Shown piece by piece: positions 1-8,746 of a stretch of DNA of 64,000 bases. Below the pieces are notes generated by a model. It worked only from the letters and a program-made list of their open reading frames with translations, made no database searches and was not told the DNA's origin. Made by a program: the position numbers and the translations under genes. Numbering within the stretch: position 1 is the stretch's first letter; every line of letters begins with the position of its first letter. The DNA comes from Sutcliffiella cohnii (GTDB lineage: Bacteria; Bacillota; Bacilli; Bacillales; Bacillaceae_I). Location: the NCBI RefSeq assembly GCF_002250055.1, contig NZ_CP018866.1:4541001-4605000 (forward strand). Direction: 5' to 3'.

Positions 1-302
1 TCCTAAACCAAACATTCCATTCTAGCCAAATTGGTTCACTAGGTAATGGTAAAGGATACTCTAATCCAGAAGTAGACGCGTTACTTGATCGTGCCCTTTC
101 TGAAACAGTAGTACAAGAAGAAAGAGCAGCCCTTTATCAAGAAGCGATTGCTATTATTATGAGTGAATACGCGAGAGTGGAGCTTGATAATTTACACCAA
201 ACAGCTGCGATTAGACCGAATGTGAAAGGTTTCAACGTAGCAGTAGATCCATCTATTCAAATCGTAAGTCCAAACGGTACGAATGTTTGGTTAAATAACT
301 AA
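1..302 (+). CDS. Peptide ABC transporter substrate-binding protein, C-terminal end (partial)
   Basis: The open frame runs in from the window edge (first full codon at base 3) and stops with TAA at 300-302, giving about 99 residues. The segment GKGYSNPEVDALLDRA, then an arginine-containing helix, then RPNVKGFNV near the end, is the usual C-terminal pattern of family 5 solute-binding proteins (DppE/OppA type). These are extracellular lipoproteins that capture oligopeptides or related solutes for an ABC importer. The N-terminus and the rest of the operon lie outside the window, so the substrate cannot be named. A rho-independent terminator follows about 50 bases later. Confidence 0.8.
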   Translation, partial: LNQTFHSSQIGSLGNGKGYSNPEVDALLDRALSETVVQEERAALYQEAIAIIMSEYARVELDNLHQTAAIRPNVKGFNVAVDPSIQIVSPNGTNVWLNN

Positions 303-351
303 TTTTTAAACAATTGGCATATATTTTATTTCGAACATTATTCTATTAGAA

Positions 352-380
352 AAGCAGAGGCGGCATCCTCTGCTTTTTTG
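352..380 (+). terminator. Rho-independent terminator after the peptide-binding protein
   Basis: GCAGAGG (354-360) pairs with CCTCTGC (367-373) across a short loop and is followed by six T. It ends the rightward transcript. Confidence 0.85.
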
Positions 381-397
381 TTATTATTGTAAAAAGA

Positions 398-439
398 AAA
401 AGCCATTCTTTTAATGTGTAAACAAAAAGAATGGCTTTT
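398..439 (-). terminator. Rho-independent terminator of metNIQ
   Basis: AAAAGCCATTCTTTT and AAAAGAATGGCTTTT form a long stem ending just before the metQ stop. The U-tract is present on either strand, so it may act in both directions. Confidence 0.85.
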
Positions 440-443
440 AATA

Positions 444-1271
444 TTAAAACGCCGGAATCGCCGTTTCATCATAGTTTTCTTCTAAAAATTGGCGAACTTC
501 TTCGCTTGTCATTGCTTTCGCTAACTTTTGGATTGGCTCCCAATCTACATTATCTTTACGTGCTACTAATGTAATTCCAAAGTCATTGTCGCTTCCTTCT
601 GTTAGAAGTGCGTCACTTTTTGGTGTTAACCCTAGTGGAGCTGCATAAGCAGGGGTCATTACTACTGCATCTGCGTCATCATACATTCTTGCTAACATTA
701 ATAAATCTAATTCTTCTAATTTATAGTTTTTTGGATTTTCGATAATATCAGCCTGTGTATAATATGGGCCTGTTTTTTCTTTTAATGTAATAACGTTATG
801 TTGTGCTAATAGCGCTAATGAACGGTCAATGTTCGATACATCATTTGCAATGGCAATCACCGCTCCCTCAGGTAGTTCCTCCATTGACTTGTACTCTTTT
901 GCATAGACACCGTAGTTTGCAAAATAAATAGGAGTAACTGGAACTAGTTCTGCATCGTTATTACGGTTAAATTCCTCCATATAAGGAACGTGCTGAAAGA
1001 AGTTTGCATCTACTTCTCCTGCTGCTAATGCACTGTTCGGCTGAACATTGTCGCTTAGAACAACTACTTCTAAGTTAATGCCCTCTTCCGCTAGCTTTGG
1101 TTTAACTAAATCTAGTATTTCTGTCATCGGTGGAATTAAAGAAGCTACTTTTAACGTTACTTCTTCCTTTTCATTATTTGGTGCTGTACTATTATCATTA
1201 CCTTCATTTGTTTGGCCACAGCCAGCTAGTACTAATAAAAGCATTAATGATAGTAATATAATTTTTTTCAT
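444..1271 (-). CDS. metQ: D-/L-methionine-binding lipoprotein MetQ
   Basis: This is the substrate-binding lipoprotein of the MetNIQ methionine importer (275 aa), anchored outside the membrane. The N-terminus MKKIILLSLMLLLVLAGCGQ is a lipoprotein signal with an LAGC lipobox. The body matches the NlpA/MetQ family (VDANFFQHVPYMEEFN, YGVYAKEYKS, PNDVSN-like AIANDVSNIDRSL). An upstream in-frame codon at 1304 would add 11 hydrophilic residues before the signal peptide. The start at 1271 is preferred because GAGGAGG sits at proper distance upstream. It is last in the leftward metN-metI-metQ operon. Substrate is inferred from family and operon context. Confidence 0.92.
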   Translation of the reverse strand: MKKIILLSLMLLLVLAGCGQTNEGNDNSTAPNNEKEEVTLKVASLIPPMTEILDLVKPKLAEEGINLEVVVLSDNVQPNSALAAGEVDANFFQHVPYMEEFNRNNDAELVPVTPIYFANYGVYAKEYKSMEELPEGAVIAIANDVSNIDRSLALLAQHNVITLKEKTGPYYTQADIIENPKNYKLEELDLLMLARMYDDADAVVMTPAYAAPLGLTPKSDALLTEGSDNDFGITLVARKDNVDWEPIQKLAKAMTSEEVRQFLEENYDETAIPAF

Positions 1272-1290
1272 GGTGTTTTCCTCCTCGTCG

Positions 1291-1953
1291 TTATCTTTTA
1301 TCAATCATTCTTGAAACAGTTGTACCCGTGAATTGAATCAATTGTACAAGTATAACCATAATGACAATCATGTACATCATTAAATCGGTTTTGAATTGCT
1401 GGTAGCCGTATCGAATGGCAAAGTCGCCAATCCCGCCTCCTCCAACTACTCCCATAATCGTCGAATACGATATAAAACTAATAATAGAGGTTGTTAACCC
1501 AAGTACTAAACCGGAGCGAGCTTCGACATAAAGAAATTTAAAAATAACTTCTTTCACAGAGGCTCCCATCGAAATTGCCGCTTCCATTACTCCTTTTGGT
1601 ACATCTAATAACGATTGTTCAACTAAACGGGAATAGTGGGCAATTGCGATAATCGATAATGGTACAGTGGCAGCTGCTGTACCAATCGCGGTTCCAATAA
1701 TGAGTCGTGTAAATGGTATTAAAAACACTACTAATAAGAGGAACGGAAAAGAACGAATAATGTTCACTAGTAAGTTCAAGGTAGAAAACACTAGCCTGTT
1801 TTCTAGCATTTGCCCTTTTCTACAAAGATAGAGTAAGGTCCCTACTGGTAGGCCGATAAGTACCGCCGCTAAAATAGAAACACCGACCATCATAAATGTT
1901 TCAATAATCGCTTTCCATATTTCCGCTTCATATTGTATCAATATCTCAGGCAT
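1291..1953 (-). CDS. metI: Methionine ABC transporter permease MetI
   Basis: Integral membrane permease of the methionine importer, 220 aa from the preferred start. About five membrane segments are visible, and the EAA loop region (MEAAISMGASVKEVIFKF) that docks onto MetN is intact. The frame could also start at 1968, but that ATG has its AGG directly abutting it, whereas the ATG at 1953 has GGTGAT at normal spacing; 220 aa also fits MetI family length. The gene start overlaps the end of metN, which indicates translational coupling. It lies between metN and metQ in one leftward operon. Confidence 0.9.
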   Translation of the reverse strand: MPEILIQYEAEIWKAIIETFMMVGVSILAAVLIGLPVGTLLYLCRKGQMLENRLVFSTLNLLVNIIRSFPFLLLVVFLIPFTRLIIGTAIGTAAATVPLSIIAIAHYSRLVEQSLLDVPKGVMEAAISMGASVKEVIFKFLYVEARSGLVLGLTTSIISFISYSTIMGVVGGGGIGDFAIRYGYQQFKTDLMMYMIVIMVILVQLIQFTGTTVSRMIDKR

Positions 1954-2695
1954 GGCTATTATCACCATCCTTTGATAGCTGTTCTACAAACCATTTCGGA
2001 TTACTATCTTTCATAGCAACACCTTTAGGTTCAATTGTTATCGTGTCGTAAACTTCACCATTAGCCATCACCGTTACTCGTTGGCATATGCTTTTAATTA
2101 CTTCCATCTCGTGGCTAACGATCACAATTGTAACACCAAGACGTTTATTAATACTTTCTAGTACTCCTAATATTTCAGCCGTTGTATTAGGATCTAGCGA
2201 AGAAGTTGGCTCATCACATAGTAACACTTTCGGGTTATTTGCTAGTGCTCTCGCAATGGCTACACGCTGCTTTTGACCACCACTTAATTGCGCGGGGTAC
2301 TTGTCAAGATAATCTTCTAATCCGACAAATCGTAGGCATTCTTCTACTCGACTTCGATGGTCTTTTCTTGGGATTTTTGCTAATTGAAGTGATACAGCTA
2401 CATTTTCATAAACTGTTTTGTTCGCTACTAAGTTAAAATGCTGAAAAATCATTCCTATTGATTGCCTTGCTTGTCGAAGCTGTTTACCTTTCATGTTCGT
2501 TAAAGCTTGGCCATCTACTTCTACTGTTCCTTTGTCTGGAACTTCTAATAAATTCATTAACCGCAGTAGCGTTGATTTTCCCGCTCCACTAGCGCCAATA
2601 ATTCCGTATATTTCTCCTCTTTTAATCGTTAAAGAGACAGATTTTATCGCATCAAATTGTATAAAACTTTTGCTAACGTTATGTAATGTAATCAT
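1946..2695 (-). CDS. metN: Methionine ABC transporter ATPase MetN, short form
   Basis: The ATPase of the methionine importer. Walker A GASGAGKS (about residues 34-41), Q-loop FQHFNL, signature LSGGQKQR, Walker B VLLCDEPTSSLD and H-loop VSHE are all present. At 249 aa it ends soon after the nucleotide-binding domain. Typical MetN proteins are about 340 aa and carry a C-terminal NIL (ACT-like) domain that binds methionine and inhibits transport; that domain is absent here, and metI follows directly, with no remnant. First gene of the leftward operon, with GGAGAAAG upstream and a good sigma-A promoter at 2742-2770. No S-box riboswitch was seen in the leader. Confidence 0.9.
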   Translation of the reverse strand: MITLHNVSKSFIQFDAIKSVSLTIKRGEIYGIIGASGAGKSTLLRLMNLLEVPDKGTVEVDGQALTNMKGKQLRQARQSIGMIFQHFNLVANKTVYENVAVSLQLAKIPRKDHRSRVEECLRFVGLEDYLDKYPAQLSGGQKQRVAIARALANNPKVLLCDEPTSSLDPNTTAEILGVLESINKRLGVTIVIVSHEMEVIKSICQRVTVMANGEVYDTITIEPKGVAMKDSNPKWFVEQLSKDGDNSHA

Positions 2696-2741
2696 AAAAA
2701 AACCACTTTCTCCACAATGAAAGGTGAGTTAACCGATATTA

Positions 2742-2770
2742 ATTATAGCTTAATATAGTAAAATTGTCAT
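2742..2770 (-). promoter_or_regulatory. Sigma-A promoter for metNIQ
   Basis: On the minus strand, -35 ATGACA and -10 TATAAT (perfect) are separated by 17 bases. The 8-bp palindrome GTCTAGAC lies at 2774-2781, just upstream of the -35, and could be an operator, though no regulator is known. Confidence 0.7.
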
Positions 2771-2952
2771 TTTGTCTAGACCATCATTTTGACCAAAAGG
2801 CGCAAAACTTCAAGTAATGGCTATTATTTTCTCTAAAGTGTTTATTATTTTAATATATGTTTTATGCTAAACTGTGAGTGTATGTCTATTAATATAGTAG
2901 AGATTAAATTAAACTGGTATTATATATCATTAATAATAGAAAGGAACTAATC

Positions 2953-3780
2953 ATGATGAAATGTATTTCCATAGATTTAGATGGTACGTTATTAAATTCA
3001 AAGCATGAAATTTCAGAAGAAAACTTACAAACGTTACATGATTTAAAGAAGCAAGGGCATTACGTCATTTTAAATACAGGGCGGGCTTTAGCTGACGTTA
3101 TAAAAATACAAGCGGTTCAACAGTTGGAGTTACCTATTTTTAGCATAAACGGTTCCATGTTATATTCTAAATCAGGTGAACTACTGTATGAAGCGAACGT
3201 TCCAATTTCTACTTATAAGGAGATATTCTCCAGGTTAAAAGATTTAGAAATAGGGATACTTGTTTATACAAACTATGGTGGCTTCCCTGCTACGTTACCT
3301 CCATTGCAAGAAAAAAGCAAAGAAGAATTAACTACTCTTTTCCAACAATACGATTACGATCAAATTTTAACTAAAAACGATATAAAAATTTATAAAATAA
3401 TGGCGTTAGTTTACGATGGCCAATTAGAAAAATTGGAAGATGTAAAGAAGGCTTTAGGAAATACGCTTGATATATTCATGGCTGCATCACTACCTAACAA
3501 CCTAGAACTTACATCTAGTGAAGCTAATAAAGGAAAGGCTATATTACGCTACCAAAAGTTAATGAATCTCCACTTTGAAGAAATAATTGCAATCGGGGAT
3601 GGTGGAAATGACCTCGGACAATTTGAAGTTGCAACAACTTCAGTGGCAATGGGAAATGCTCCAGCCTATATTCAAAATATAGCAGACGTTGTTACAAAAA
3701 CAAATGATGAAGACGGCTTTTCCTACGCTATGCGCCATCAGCTTAAATTAATACCTACGAGCGAAACTGCCAATATATAA
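2953..3780 (+). CDS. Cof-type HAD-IIB family phosphatase
   Basis: A cytoplasmic haloacid-dehalogenase superfamily hydrolase (275 aa) of the Cof/YcsE/YkrA type, which dephosphorylates small phosphorylated metabolites such as sugar phosphates or flavin precursors. Motif I DLDGTLLN is at residues 8-15, with catalytic aspartates D8 and D10. Motif II lies around ILNTGR, and motif IV is GDGGNDLGQF with the metal-binding aspartates. The C2-type cap sits between motifs II and III. Two adjacent ATG codons (2953, 2956) share the GAAAGGA ribosome site. It stands alone between the divergent met operon and a convergent permease gene. The substrate cannot be inferred. Confidence 0.88.
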   Translation: MMKCISIDLDGTLLNSKHEISEENLQTLHDLKKQGHYVILNTGRALADVIKIQAVQQLELPIFSINGSMLYSKSGELLYEANVPISTYKEIFSRLKDLEIGILVYTNYGGFPATLPPLQEKSKEELTTLFQQYDYDQILTKNDIKIYKIMALVYDGQLEKLEDVKKALGNTLDIFMAASLPNNLELTSSEANKGKAILRYQKLMNLHFEEIIAIGDGGNDLGQFEVATTSVAMGNAPAYIQNIADVVTKTNDEDGFSYAMRHQLKLIPTSETANI

Positions 3781-3788
3781 AAAAGATT

Positions 3789-3822
3789 GAAGCCCCTAAA
3801 ATACGTTGGGGGCTTTTTTATA
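3789..3822. terminator. Bidirectional terminator between HAD gene and permease gene
   Basis: The stem AGCCCC...GGGGGCT is followed by TTTTTT on the plus strand, with A-rich sequence before it. It lies between two convergent genes. Confidence 0.8.
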
Positions 3823-4774
3823 CAGGTATTCGTTTTTTTCTATCAATGAATAGTATTAAATAAGAGATGATAGATAACAACGGTAACTCAATTAATGGAC
3901 CAAGAATTAACACTAATGCTATTAACGGCTCATGTGGGAAGGCGGTCAATGCGATTGCCAATGCAACTGGCGAATTTCTTGCTAACGTCGTAAAATTTAA
4001 GCTAACCGTTTTCTCTCTTTTAAAATGCAATAAACTTCCGATGAATCTTCCAATGATGAAATTGATGAAGAAAAATACAACAATTGGAATCATTAGCTTA
4101 ACTAATAAATTTACATTGTCTAGTAATAAACTTCCTTGTGATGCGAACATAGCTACTATTGCTAAACATAAAAAGAAAATCGGCAAAGAGCTCCATTTCT
4201 CTATTAACCGTTCTTTTCTATTCCGCAGTAGATATTGTCTAGTTAAAAATGCTAAGACGAACGGTATGATTAATACGAGAATGATACTCTCCATAACGAG
4301 CTGAAAATCAACTACACCAACTGTTCCCGAAAAAATAAATAGATATAACGGTAATAATAGAAGCTGTAGTAATAAATTTAAAGGTAAAATACTAGTAGAT
4401 AGCGAAATGTTACCTTTGGCAATACCAGTAAATATAATATACCAATCCGTACAAGGAGTAACCATTAACATAATAAATCCAAGCCATAACGCGTAGTTAT
4501 CTCCTAAAAATATTGCAGCAAGCACCCACGCCAATAACGGTGTTAAAACAAAATTCATCGCTACAGATGTAATTGTGAATTTTCGATTTAAAAAGGAATT
4601 CCTTATATCCTTGATCGGGATTTGTAAAAAGGTAACATATAACATTATAATTAATAAAGGCATAATAATTTTATCTGCATGCATCGCTATGTTACTAACT
4701 TGACCGAGGATTAAACCTAGAGCAACTGCTATCAAAATCAATATTGTATATAATTTTTCAAATATCCCCACCAT
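3818..4774 (-). CDS. ACR3/BASS-family membrane transporter
   Basis: A 318-aa integral membrane protein with about ten hydrophobic segments. It resembles the bile acid:sodium symporter/ACR3 superfamily. The segment VTPCTDWYIIFTGIAKGN carries the conserved Pro-Cys-Thr of ACR3-type arsenite permeases and their bacterial relatives, and SLNFTTLARNSPVALAIA matches the second discontinuous-helix region. No arsenate reductase or ArsR gene is nearby, so arsenite export is only one possibility; other organic-anion substrates are equally likely. The gene starts 7 bases from the end of a LysR regulator gene, so the two probably form one operon. Confidence 0.72.
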   Translation of the reverse strand: MVGIFEKLYTILILIAVALGLILGQVSNIAMHADKIIMPLLIIMLYVTFLQIPIKDIRNSFLNRKFTITSVAMNFVLTPLLAWVLAAIFLGDNYALWLGFIMLMVTPCTDWYIIFTGIAKGNISLSTSILPLNLLLQLLLLPLYLFIFSGTVGVVDFQLVMESIILVLIIPFVLAFLTRQYLLRNRKERLIEKWSSLPIFFLCLAIVAMFASQGSLLLDNVNLLVKLMIPIVVFFFINFIIGRFIGSLLHFKREKTVSLNFTTLARNSPVALAIALTAFPHEPLIALVLILGPLIELPLLSIISYLILFIDRKKRIPV

Positions 4775-4781
4775 TTCCCCC

Positions 4782-5672
4782 CTACGAAGCGCTATTCTGT
4801 ATGCTTTCTACAAACTTCAATGCTGCACGTGATAAAGGAACACTTTTTAAATAACAAATACCGATACTTCTTTTCGGAATTTCCTCTTGTAATACCACTT
4901 CAAATAATTCTCCTCTTTTTATGTAATCGCTCGAAAACTCCTTAATCACACACGATATTCCTAAATTTATTTTAGTAAATTCGAGTAATAAGTCGTAAGA
5001 GCCTAGTTCGAACACCGGAGAGACGTTAAATCCTCGTTCTTTGAAAAAGTTTTCTATATATACTCGTGAGTTTGATTTCTTTTCTAAAAAGATTAATGGT
5101 AGCCTCATTAAATATTCAAGACTAACTGGTTTATCCGTTAAGTTTTTATATTTTTCTCCGCATACAAAGATGTCTTTAATTTCTTTGCATGGAATAACTT
5201 GAAGATGGTCTTCATCAATTGGCAAATTGCATAGACCGAGGTCTGCCTTTCCTGTTTTAATAAACTCACAAATTTCTGTTGTGGTCCCGTTTAATATATT
5301 TAATTTAATCCCTGGATACGCTCGATGGAATTTTTCTAAATAAGGTAATAGAAAATAACGTGATATTGTATCGCCGACCCCAATACGTAATTGTCCTGTT
5401 TTAAATGTTTTGAATTCAAATAATTTATCTTCAGCAACATCAATAATTGCTAGAGCCGAATTTACATGCTCATTTAACAGTTTCCCTTCATTCGTCAACA
5501 CTACACCTTTCGAGTTTCGATGGAAAAGAGGAATTTCTAATTCTTTTTCTAGTTTTAAAATTGCTTGACTAACAGCTGATTGTGTCATGTATAGCTCTTT
5601 TGCAGCTTTCGAGAAACTATTGTTTCGGCTAACAACGTTAAAAATTCGGTACAAATCCAATTTTCCTATCAT
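4782..5672 (-). CDS. LysR-family transcriptional regulator
   Basis: A 296-aa LysR-type regulator. The N-terminal winged helix-turn-helix (about residues 3-62, with FSKAAKELYMTQSAVSQAI) is followed by a linker helix and an effector-binding domain (from about residue 90, RIGVGDTISRYFLLPYLEKF). AAGGAG lies upstream of the ATG. It is co-directional with the ACR3-like permease and divergent from the F420-ligase-like gene, so either could be its target; LysR proteins usually act on the divergent neighbour. The gap contains a repeated TATAGTA motif (near 5735 and 5746) that could be part of a binding site, but this is inference. Confidence 0.85.
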   Translation of the reverse strand: MIGKLDLYRIFNVVSRNNSFSKAAKELYMTQSAVSQAILKLEKELEIPLFHRNSKGVVLTNEGKLLNEHVNSALAIIDVAEDKLFEFKTFKTGQLRIGVGDTISRYFLLPYLEKFHRAYPGIKLNILNGTTTEICEFIKTGKADLGLCNLPIDEDHLQVIPCKEIKDIFVCGEKYKNLTDKPVSLEYLMRLPLIFLEKKSNSRVYIENFFKERGFNVSPVFELGSYDLLLEFTKINLGISCVIKEFSSDYIKRGELFEVVLQEEIPKRSIGICYLKSVPLSRAALKFVESIQNSAS

Positions 5673-5809
5673 ATTAGTTCTCCTTATAGCAGATATTATA
5701 AATATTAATTTTACTTATATCATTTATTAAAGGTATAGTAAACTTATAGTATGTTGAAAAGAGAGACATACTTTACATAAAAATGTACTCAATTAAAGGA
5801 GAGATTACA

Positions 5810-7000
5810 TTGGCTAGAGCAGTTGGAACAGTAGTTCGTGGGCTTCGCGGTCCAATCATCAACGAAGGAGATAATATTGAACAAATCGTCGTTGATACAG
5901 TATTACATGCAGCAGAAAGTGAAAAATATTCGATTGAAGATCGTGACATTGTAACGATAACAGAATCTATTGTCGCTCGCGCACAAGGAAACTATGCGAC
6001 AATTGACGATATAGCAACAGATATTAAAGCAAAATTCGGAGAAGGCAAAATTGGTGTTATTTTTCCTATTCTTAGCCGTAACCGTTTCTCTAACCTTTTA
6101 AGAGGGGTCGCAAAAGGAACTAGTGAGATAGTATTAATGCTAAGCTATCCTTCTGATGAAGTTGGTAACCACCTTGTGGACATCGATGAATTAGATGAAA
6201 AAGGAATTAACCCATGGACTGATGTACTAACAGAAGCTCAGTTCCGTGAACATTTCGGCTATAAAAAACATACATTTACAGGTGTTGATTATGTTGACTA
6301 CTATAAATCGTTAGTAGAGGCGGAAGGTATTAAGTGTGAAGTTATTTTCTCTAACAACCCGAAAACGATTTTAGAGTATACTCCTAACGTCTTAACTTGT
6401 GATATTCACTCACGCTTTAGAACGAAACGTATCTTAAAAAATAACGGTGCAGAAATAGTATTCGGCCTTGATGATATTCTTTCCCAATCTATTAACGGCA
6501 GTGGCTTTAACGAAGATTATGGTCTTCTTGGTTCAAATAAAGCAACCGAAGATAGCATAAAATTATTCCCAAACAACTGTCAACCAATCGTTGATTCCAT
6601 TCAAGCAAAACTAAAAGACTTAACGGGAAAAACAGTTGAAGTAATGGTTTATGGAGATGGAGCATTCAAAGATCCAGTGGGTAAAATTTGGGAGCTTGCA
6701 GATCCAGTTGTATCACCAGCCTACACGAAAGGGCTTGAAGGTACACCAAATGAAATTAAACTAAAATATTTAGCAGATAACAACTTCTCTCATCTTCGTG
6801 GCGAAGAGTTAAAGCAAGCTGTTTCTGAATACATTCAAAATAAAAATGAAGATCTTGTTGGTGCGATGGAAGCCCAAGGTACTACACCTCGTAAATTAAC
6901 AGACTTAATCGGCTCCCTGTCCGATCTAACTTCTGGTAGTGGTGATAAAGGAACACCAATGATCTACATTCAAGGTTACTTTGATAACTATACAAAATAA
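5810..7000 (+). CDS. Coenzyme F420-0:L-glutamate ligase-like protein
   Basis: A 396-aa cytosolic protein similar to the CofE/F420-0 gamma-glutamyl ligase family (DIVTITESIVARAQGNYATIDDIA, then GVIFPILSRNRFSNLLRGVAKG). F420 is not made by typical Bacillaceae and no other F420 gene is in the window, so it probably ligates or binds something else. I chose the TTG at 5810 as start because AAAGGAGAG lies at the right distance and the protein then begins MARAVGTVVRG. The in-frame ATG at 5783 has no ribosome site. It is divergent from the LysR gene and followed by a strong terminator, so it is a single-gene unit. Confident of the family, not of the reaction. Confidence 0.75.
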   Translation: MARAVGTVVRGLRGPIINEGDNIEQIVVDTVLHAAESEKYSIEDRDIVTITESIVARAQGNYATIDDIATDIKAKFGEGKIGVIFPILSRNRFSNLLRGVAKGTSEIVLMLSYPSDEVGNHLVDIDELDEKGINPWTDVLTEAQFREHFGYKKHTFTGVDYVDYYKSLVEAEGIKCEVIFSNNPKTILEYTPNVLTCDIHSRFRTKRILKNNGAEIVFGLDDILSQSINGSGFNEDYGLLGSNKATEDSIKLFPNNCQPIVDSIQAKLKDLTGKTVEVMVYGDGAFKDPVGKIWELADPVVSPAYTKGLEGTPNEIKLKYLADNNFSHLRGEELKQAVSEYIQNKNEDLVGAMEAQGTTPRKLTDLIGSLSDLTSGSGDKGTPMIYIQGYFDNYTK

Positions 7001-7006
7001 TAAAAT

Positions 7007-7039
7007 GTGGACAAGGGCTACCCCTTGTCCACGCTTTTT
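7007..7039 (+). terminator. Rho-independent terminator of the F420-ligase-like gene
   Basis: GTGGACAAGGG pairs with CCCTTGTCCAC at 7007-7032, followed by a short T-run. Confidence 0.88.
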
Positions 7040-7075
7040 GGTTAACAACACCAATTACCTCATTTTTCTCACAGA

Positions 7076-7696
7076 CTATAAATATGTAAAAAAGTTGTAC
7101 CCTAAATATACTGCCATGACCCAAATGATTATGGCTGAAATTTGATTTATCCGCTTCAACAGTATACCGCTGTTTCCTAACTGTCCAACCTTTCGACCTA
7201 TAATGGCTAAAAAGAAAAACCATATCCATGAGACTATAATACAAGCAAGAGTAAAGATTACCTTCTCATGACCTACATAAGCAAGAGAACTCGTTCCAAT
7301 AACCCCAATTGTGTCTATAATAGCGTGCGGATTAAGTAACGAAACAGAAGCAGCAAAGGTAACTTGTCGTCGAGCGGAAAAACGACTTGGCACCTGAATT
7401 TTACTACTAGAATCTGAAGTGCTCCTCCACATAACAAATCCCATATAAATCAAAAAGATCGTTCCGCATAAAAATAATAAATTCTTTAACCACTCAAAAT
7501 TTAAAACAACTACTGAAAGTCCACTTACAGCCAAAATGATAAGTATCGTATCACAAAATCCTGCTGTAATTATGGCAGGAGCAGCTTTTAATAATTTCCG
7601 GTGAGTTGCTCCTTGGTTGAAAATAAATACGTTTTGAACGCCTAAAGGTAAAATTAGTCCAAACGCCAATATGATACCATGAACAAGTGCTAGCAT
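7076..7696 (-). CDS. LysE/ArgO-family amino-acid exporter
   Basis: A 206-aa membrane protein with about six hydrophobic helices. LPLGVQNVFIFNQGATHRK near the N-terminus and SLLNPHAIIDTIG in the middle are diagnostic of the LysE superfamily, which exports basic amino acids such as lysine or arginine. The reading frame stays open 56 codons upstream, but AGGTGA precedes the ATG at 7696 and family members begin there. Substrate not determinable. It stands alone on the minus strand, with a 230-base gap to the upstream methyltransferase gene that holds one copy of a small repeat. Confidence 0.86.
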   Translation of the reverse strand: MLALVHGIILAFGLILPLGVQNVFIFNQGATHRKLLKAAPAIITAGFCDTILIILAVSGLSVVVLNFEWLKNLLFLCGTIFLIYMGFVMWRSTSDSSSKIQVPSRFSARRQVTFAASVSLLNPHAIIDTIGVIGTSSLAYVGHEKVIFTLACIIVSWIWFFFLAIIGRKVGQLGNSGILLKRINQISAIIIWVMAVYLGYNFFTYL

Positions 7697-7888
7697 TTTT
7701 TCACCTACTAGTTTTTCTTTATATAAATTCTGAATATATATAATTTGTGCCTTTAACTTTTCAAATAAAAAAGAACAATATAACGGAAACAACCTTAGAG
7801 AATAGAGAAGGGTAACTGTACTTGTAAACCAAACTACATTCTTCTTGCCGCTTAGTAGTAACAAAATATATAAAACTTACATTTACCA

Positions 7889-7933
7889 TTTTCTGCGTGA
7901 GCGAGGGACCTGACCTGTCCCTCCGTCCACTTA
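7889..7933. repeat. Dispersed 3'-flanking repeat, copy 1
   Basis: Shares TTTCTGCGTGA and ACCTGTCCCTC plus GTCCACTTA with 9666-9702. This copy also has GAGGGAC/GTCCCTC arms forming a hairpin. It abuts the 3' end of the methyltransferase gene. Function unknown. Confidence 0.6.
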
Positions 7934-8530
7934 ATTTAATTTTTGATATATGCCATGATTTCCTCTTATGTCTATAAATTTATACCAATCTGGCAATTCA
8001 TTAACTAACTGTGTTGGTCCAGACCAAGATGGAACATCATCAAAAATGATGTATCCCCCTTCAGCTACAAATGGACTCCAAAACTCAAAGTCCCTCTTCA
8101 CTAATTCATACTCGTGTGAGCCATCGATGTACAGTAGGCCAATCTTTTTCTGTATCGGCCAAATACGTGATGCTTCAACGCTATCCATCTTTATAGGCTG
8201 AATTACATCTAATAAATTTAATTTACTCATATTTTCAAGGAATTCCTGATACAATTGATCTTCCTCATAATGTTTAAGCACCTTCTGATGCTCTGAAGAC
8301 CCTTTCCAGGTGTCAATTGCATATACCCTTCCCTCCCCGCGGTCTTTAACAGCAAATGCTAAGCAAGAAGTTGATTTCCCTTTCCAGGAACCAATCTCCA
8401 CTATTGTCGATGTCGGAGCCTCCAACGCATACGTATATAAATTTTTAATACCTTCTTTTTTCAACCAACCTTCTACAGTAGAAACAGCACTTTTCACTTC
8501 ATCTATTCGTTGATTTTTAGAATCTTGCAC
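7931..8530 (-). CDS. Class I SAM-dependent methyltransferase (Methyltransf_24 type)
   Basis: A 199-aa protein with a Rossmann-type methyltransferase fold. Motif I is IVEIGSWKGKST (about residues 44-55), the adenosine-contacting acid is in VYAIDTWKGSS, and IGLLYIDGSHEYELVKRDFEFW is the characteristic Methyltransf_24/cephalosporin-hydroxylase-like segment. Such proteins methylate small molecules or glycans; nothing nearby names the substrate. The start is GTG (8528-8530) with a strong AAGGAGGGG site. Single gene; the 3' end abuts the small dispersed repeat. Confidence 0.8.
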   Translation of the reverse strand: MQDSKNQRIDEVKSAVSTVEGWLKKEGIKNLYTYALEAPTSTIVEIGSWKGKSTSCLAFAVKDRGEGRVYAIDTWKGSSEHQKVLKHYEEDQLYQEFLENMSKLNLLDVIQPIKMDSVEASRIWPIQKKIGLLYIDGSHEYELVKRDFEFWSPFVAEGGYIIFDDVPSWSGPTQLVNELPDWYKFIDIRGNHGIYQKLN

Positions 8531-8746
8531 CTTTTATCCCCTCCTTAAATTATAATAATCTATTCATAATTCATACTAATTGATTGTTTTTTCGAACTAG
8601 ATTTATATAAAAAAGACTTGGAAAATAAGAAGTGTTTAGTAGGAACAATATAATCTTTATTCTATATTTTTACTAGTAAACTACTTTTAATAACTTGCAC
8701 GGCCTATATTTACTTAATTCCGAAAGAATCGGTTTTAATTTCATTT

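Noticed and set aside
2700..2950. S-box (SAM) riboswitch before metNIQ
   Set aside because: I looked for the conserved S-box stems and a leader terminator; only a promoter and an 8-bp palindrome are present.
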